From Sedimenticola sp. (GTDB lineage Bacteria > Pseudomonadota > Gammaproteobacteria > Chromatiales > Chromatiaceae): DNA of 7,883 bases. The position numbers and the translations under genes were made by a program. The stretch covers positions 1 to 7,883 of the forward strand of contig JAUXBK010000124.1 of the NCBI GenBank assembly GCA_030619405.1, given 5' to 3'. The notes under the pieces were generated by a model, which saw only the letters and a list, made by a program, of their open reading frames with translations, was not told the DNA's origin and searched no databases. Position 1 is the first letter of the stretch. Each line of letters starts with the position of its first letter. Shown in pieces: positions 5,597-7,883 of this stretch.

Positions 5597-6630
5597 TGGA
5601 AAGCAGTAACAGAGACCGCAAGGCGAAGCTGCTCGAGATACGGGACCTGTACAAGGCATTCCCCCTCTCCAACAGCCTGCTGGAGCAGCTGCAGTTCAAA
5701 CATGGCAGACTGGTACGCAACCGGGAGAGTGTCCATGCGATCAATGGCGTATCCCTCGATATGTACCCGGGTGATGCGCTGTGCGTAGTGGGTGAGAGCG
5801 GTTGTGGAAAGTCCACCGTGGCGCGGGTGGTGACTGGTCTGTTGCAGCCGACATCGGGCAGCATCGTTTTCGACAACCAACGTATCGACCACCTGCCGCC
5901 GAAGAAACAACTGCCCTACCGGCGTAGAATGCAGATGATCTTCCAGAACCCTTACGCCTCTCTCAACCCCCGCATGACCGTGCGCCAGACACTGGAAGAA
6001 CCGGTTCGCTTCCACAACCCGGGTATAGGAAACGGTGAACTGAAACAGAAGGTTGAAGAGGTGATGGCTTCAGTGGGCGTGGACCCCGGCTGGAGTAACC
6101 GCTTCCCCCATGAATTTTCCGGCGGTCAGCGGCAGCGTATCTCCATCGCCCGGGCATTGACCGTCGACCCGGAACTGATCGTGGCCGATGAGCCCATCTC
6201 CGCGCTCGATGTTTCCATTCAGGCCCAGGTGCTCAACCTGTTGATGGAGGCCCGGGAACAACGCTCTCTCACCTACCTCTTTATCACGCATGATCTCGCT
6301 GTGGTGGAGCATTTCGGCAGCCGGGTGGCGGTGATGTACCTTGGGGCAATCTGTGAACTGGCGGATACGGCCACCCTGTTCGACACACCAAGACACCCGT
6401 ATACCCAAGCCCTGCTGAGCGCCATTCCACGCCTGAATCGAGATCGCCCCCCGCATATAAAGCTGAAAGGCGAGATACCCACCCCGATCAACCTCCCCAC
6501 GGGCTGCCTGTTCCAAACCCGTTGCCTCTATGCCGATGAACGGTGCCGTCAGGAGAGACCCGCTCTCAAGGAACTGAACGATGGCGCCAGAGTGGCCTGC
6601 CACGGCGTAGAGGAAGATCGCATCGAATGA
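5596..6630 (+). CDS. dppF: ATP-binding protein of peptide ABC transporter (DppF-like)
   Basis: A 344-residue second ATPase of the importer. Walker A GESGCGKST 66-74, Q-loop Q117 (IFQNP), signature FSGGQ 174-178, Walker B LIVADE 194-199 and H-loop H232 are present. The F-type feature is the insertion between strand 1 and Walker A ('PLSNSLLEQLQFKHGR', 23-38), typical of DppF/OppF. The carboxy oligo_HPY region has HPYT (267-270) and cysteines C304, C310, C317 and C335, mirroring DppD. The ATG at 5596 is preferred over an in-frame ATG at 5512: it overlaps the dppD stop as TGATG, has AGGA at 5583-5586, and MESSNRDRKAKLLEIRDL is a normal beginning. It is the last gene of the operon, and a small hairpin overlaps its stop codon. 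Confidence 0.94.
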   Translation: MESSNRDRKAKLLEIRDLYKAFPLSNSLLEQLQFKHGRLVRNRESVHAINGVSLDMYPGDALCVVGESGCGKSTVARVVTGLLQPTSGSIVFDNQRIDHLPPKKQLPYRRRMQMIFQNPYASLNPRMTVRQTLEEPVRFHNPGIGNGELKQKVEEVMASVGVDPGWSNRFPHEFSGGQRQRISIARALTVDPELIVADEPISALDVSIQAQVLNLLMEAREQRSLTYLFITHDLAVVEHFGSRVAVMYLGAICELADTATLFDTPRHPYTQALLSAIPRLNRDRPPHIKLKGEIPTPINLPTGCLFQTRCLYADERCRQERPALKELNDGARVACHGVEEDRIE

Positions 6631-6647
6631 ACCACCACCGTTCATTC
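6625..6647 (+). other. Small hairpin spanning the dppF stop codon
   Basis: GAATGAAC (6625-6632) pairs exactly with GTTCATTC (6640-6647) around a seven-base CACCACC loop. The TGA stop (6628-6630) is inside the left stem. No T-run follows, so it is at most a weak terminator or a 3' stabiliser. No better operon terminator was seen before the repeat at 6665. Confidence 0.35.
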
Positions 6648-6664
6648 ATCAACAGACTTAACAA

Positions 6665-6901
6665 CATGCCGTTATCCATAACTCGACATGAAAGAAGCCT
6701 CACACGGAGGCACGGAGATACGGAGAAGAATAAAGCGGTCATTCCAGTTTGCCATTTATGCTACGGAAGATACCGTCCTTCATCAGGGCCTCACCAAAAT
6801 TCAGTAGATAGCCAACCTTCCTCATAGACACTCTCCAGCAGACCTGGGCAGAGTCGCACAGGCATCCTTACGTAACCATTCAGTCCCCCCGTCATTTCGA
6901 A
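6665..6901 (-). repeat. Long dispersed repeat, copy B (inverted relative to 385-600)
   Basis: Starting at CATGCCGTTA (6665-6674), it reads the CACACGGAGGCACGGAG words, the GxxExxY carboxy end on the minus strand, the LLESVYEE motif, and then a copy of the right half of the 55-bp insertion (GTAACCATTCAGTCC at 6872-6886, ending near TTTCGAATG). Relative to copy A it carries an extra stretch of about 25 bp at 6849-6871. It lacks the GxxExxY amino end seen in the left copy. Confidence 0.75.
6739..6850 (-). pseudogene. GxxExxY-family protein, decayed remnant (right copy)
   Basis: On the minus strand 6850 to 6821 encodes CPGLLESVYEE, the family's amino-end motif in good condition. It then joins, with the same frame change as the left copy, to KVGYLLNFGEALMKDGIFR and INGKLE, with stop TGA at 6741-6739. 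About 60 central residues are missing. With only these two ends it cannot make a functional protein. It is the mirror of the left remnant across the transporter operon. Confidence 0.72.
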
Positions 6902-6929
6902 TGTAGGGACGAATAAATTCGCCCTTACA
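6902..6929. repeat. Imperfect 28-bp hairpin repeat abutting copy B
   Basis: TGTAGGGACGAA (6902-6913) and TTCGCCCTTACA (6918-6929) pair over twelve positions with one mismatch and one G-T wobble around a TAAA loop. This TGTAGGG-CGAA unit resembles a widely dispersed palindrome in bacteria (from memory). It begins exactly where repeat B ends, suggesting one element inserted beside or into another. Confidence 0.55.
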
Positions 6930-7024
6930 AGTTGTGCCTGGTCGAGATGGGGTCTGAAAGATTACAATATGTGGTATGGCTTAACAGCTAGCAAACGACA
7001 TCTTTTCGTCTGTTTTTTTTACCC

Positions 7025-7033
7025 TGCTAGAAT
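7025..7033 (+). promoter_or_regulatory. Candidate extended -10 promoter of the histone-like gene
   Basis: TGCTAGAAT provides TG at 7025-7026 and a TAGAAT -10 hexamer (five of six), followed by a long AT-rich stretch. The -35 region (TTCGTC near 7005-7010) is poor, as tolerated in extended -10 promoters. A transcript starting near 7040 would have a leader of about 120 bases. TACAAT at 6963-6968 is an alternative -10 with no good -35. Confidence 0.3.
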
Positions 7034-7162
7034 ATTTTTTATATTTTTTTGGAAAATATTATCTTTAGCACTAGTGATTTGGATCAGTGTTTGGCATTAT
7101 GCCCAACGATGGGACAAACAACGAATGTTTGAACCGAAATATTATCCAAAGGGAACTCAATC

Positions 7163-7873
7163 ATGGTACGTAAGAAAGTGGCAAAGAAACGGGCCTCTAA
7201 AAAACGAGTCGCAAAAAAGCGCACCGTAAAAAAGAGCGTCGCAAAAACACGCAGCACGAAAAAGAGTGCGGTAAGAAAGACGGCCAGAAGGACGACCAAA
7301 AAGGCCGTCGCAAAAACTGTCCGGTCGACGGTGAGGAAACCAGCTGCAGGAAAATCCCTGGTTGTCGAAATGGAACAGGCGGCCGCCAATACCCGGGCTC
7401 AGTTGGCCAGGGCCCATGATAAAGAGGTGGCACTGCGCAAAAAGATGGCGGAAAAACTGCAGACACAGCTTGCCAAAGCGCTGGAGAAGCAAAAAGCCCT
7501 CAAAGACAAAAAGATGGCAGCTATCGAGAAGGCCGCTGAAAAAGGCACTCAGGGGGCCCGCAACCTGGTGGTACGTGCGCGTGAAACCCTCAGAGAACTC
7601 AACACCCGAATCAAGGTTCTCCGCGAAGAGGTGAAAGAGGCCAGGCTGACACACAAAATGACCAGTGCCGCGCACAGTAAATTCCTGGCCGTGGAGAAGA
7701 CACTGGAAAAATTCGAGCGTGAGTGGAGCAAGAAAAGCGCGCCCAAGCGCAAGACCAGACGGCGCACCCGCAAGAGCCCTGCTGCGACCACCGCTGCCGT
7801 AACAGAGACCACCTCCAGCAACGAAGTTTCCAGCGATCAAACGGACGTTACAGAGACGACTGATAACGTCTGA
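7163..7873 (+). CDS. Histone H1-like / AlgP-like lysine-rich DNA-binding protein
   Basis: 236 residues in four zones. Residues 1-60 are almost entirely K, R, A, V, S and T, with tandem decapeptides VAKKRASKKR, VAKKRTVKKS and VAKTRSTKKS at 6-35, as in eukaryotic H1 tails and Pseudomonas AlgP. Residues about 66-190 are charged, A/K/E/L-rich and predicted as a long helical coiled coil. A second basic patch KKSAPKRKTRRRTRKS lies at 190-205. The last 30 residues are acidic and T/S-rich. There is no signal peptide or membrane segment. The likely role is nonspecific DNA compaction or gene regulation in the cytoplasm, inferred from composition and architecture. The start is supported by AAAGGGA at 7148-7154 and the typical basic opening MVRKKVAKK. 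It has its own AT-rich leader, so it is probably a separate transcript from the transporter. Because composition drives the match, homology to AlgP proper is uncertain. Confidence 0.8.
   Translation: MVRKKVAKKRASKKRVAKKRTVKKSVAKTRSTKKSAVRKTARRTTKKAVAKTVRSTVRKPAAGKSLVVEMEQAAANTRAQLARAHDKEVALRKKMAEKLQTQLAKALEKQKALKDKKMAAIEKAAEKGTQGARNLVVRARETLRELNTRIKVLREEVKEARLTHKMTSAAHSKFLAVEKTLEKFEREWSKKSAPKRKTRRRTRKSPAATTAAVTETTSSNEVSSDQTDVTETTDNV
7178..7267 (+). repeat. Three 30-bp in-frame tandem repeats encoding basic decapeptides
   Basis: Codons 6-35 form three imperfect copies: VAKKRASKKR, VAKKRTVKKS and VAKTRSTKKS. Each DNA copy begins GTxGCAAAxA. A fourth, degenerate unit (AVRKTARRTT) follows. Such repeats can gain or lose whole units without a frameshift, altering the charge of the DNA-binding tail. 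Confidence 0.65.
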
Positions 7874-7883
7874 CCGGGCAGTC

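Larger units (their letters stand above)
6631..7162. other. 532-bp intergenic region: inverted GxxExxY repeat copy, hairpin, AT-rich leader
   Basis: It contains, in order, the hairpin over the dppF stop, repeat copy B (6665-6901), an adjoining 28-bp hairpin (6902-6929), and a markedly AT-rich leader (about 7010-7070) with long T runs ahead of the histone-like gene. The inverted words AATATTTT (7031-7038) and AAAATATT (7053-7060) lie in that leader. An 86-codon open frame at 6969-7229 crosses it but is not supported as a gene. Confidence 0.65.

Noticed and set aside
6543..6827. 94-residue plus-strand open frame over the dppF end and repeat B
   Set aside because: It is a mixture of out-of-frame dppF and antisense repeat sequence and resembles no known protein.
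6969..7229. 86-residue open frame with a hydrophobic stretch before the histone-like gene
   Set aside because: It lies in AT-rich leader DNA, has no ribosome site, overlaps the first 67 bases of the real gene, and the hydrophobic residues come from T runs.

Overview
The window looks like a gammaproteobacterial chromosome segment. The evidence is a typical dipeptide/oligopeptide ABC transporter operon, enterobacterial-style REP palindromes, the end of what looks like an HvfC-type gene, and a lysine/alanine-rich histone H1-like gene. A free-living or symbiotic sulfur-oxidiser-type lineage would fit, but the window alone does not fix the genus.

Layout: (1) positions 1-217 are the 3' end of a probable HvfC/DUF2063-family gene. 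(2) 218-769 is a repeat-rich gap holding a decayed GxxExxY-family gene inside an inverted-repeat-bounded element. That decayed gene is itself interrupted by a 55-bp insertion with inverted ends and a 9-bp target-like duplication. (3) 770-6630 is a five-gene operon on the + strand: periplasmic binding protein (dppA-like), two permeases (dppB, dppC) and two ATPases (dppD, dppF). B-C-D-F are packed with 4-bp and 1-bp overlaps and one 3-bp gap. A and B are separated by 400 bp of stacked palindromes, including a roughly 220-bp near-perfect palindrome built from two inverted REP units around a long hairpin. (4) 6631-7162 is a second repeat-rich gap with an inverted copy of the same GxxExxY remnant, then an AT-rich leader. 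(5) 7163-7873 encodes a 236-residue histone H1/AlgP-like basic protein.

How the genes work together: the binding protein captures a peptide-like ligand in the periplasm, DppB/DppC form the membrane channel, and DppD/DppF drive import. Both ATPases carry the C-terminal four-cysteine segment of the oligopeptide subfamily. The palindromes behind dppA probably let the binding protein be made in excess over the membrane complex. dppB starts about 20 bp after a REP and has no visible Shine-Dalgarno sequence.

The most notable observation is the repeat biology. Two GxxExxY remnants in opposite orientation bracket the whole transporter operon and share the same internal deletion junction. They therefore descend from one already deleted ancestor, which suggests a mobilised non-autonomous element or a local duplication. 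No tRNA, rRNA, CRISPR array or intact transposase was seen.
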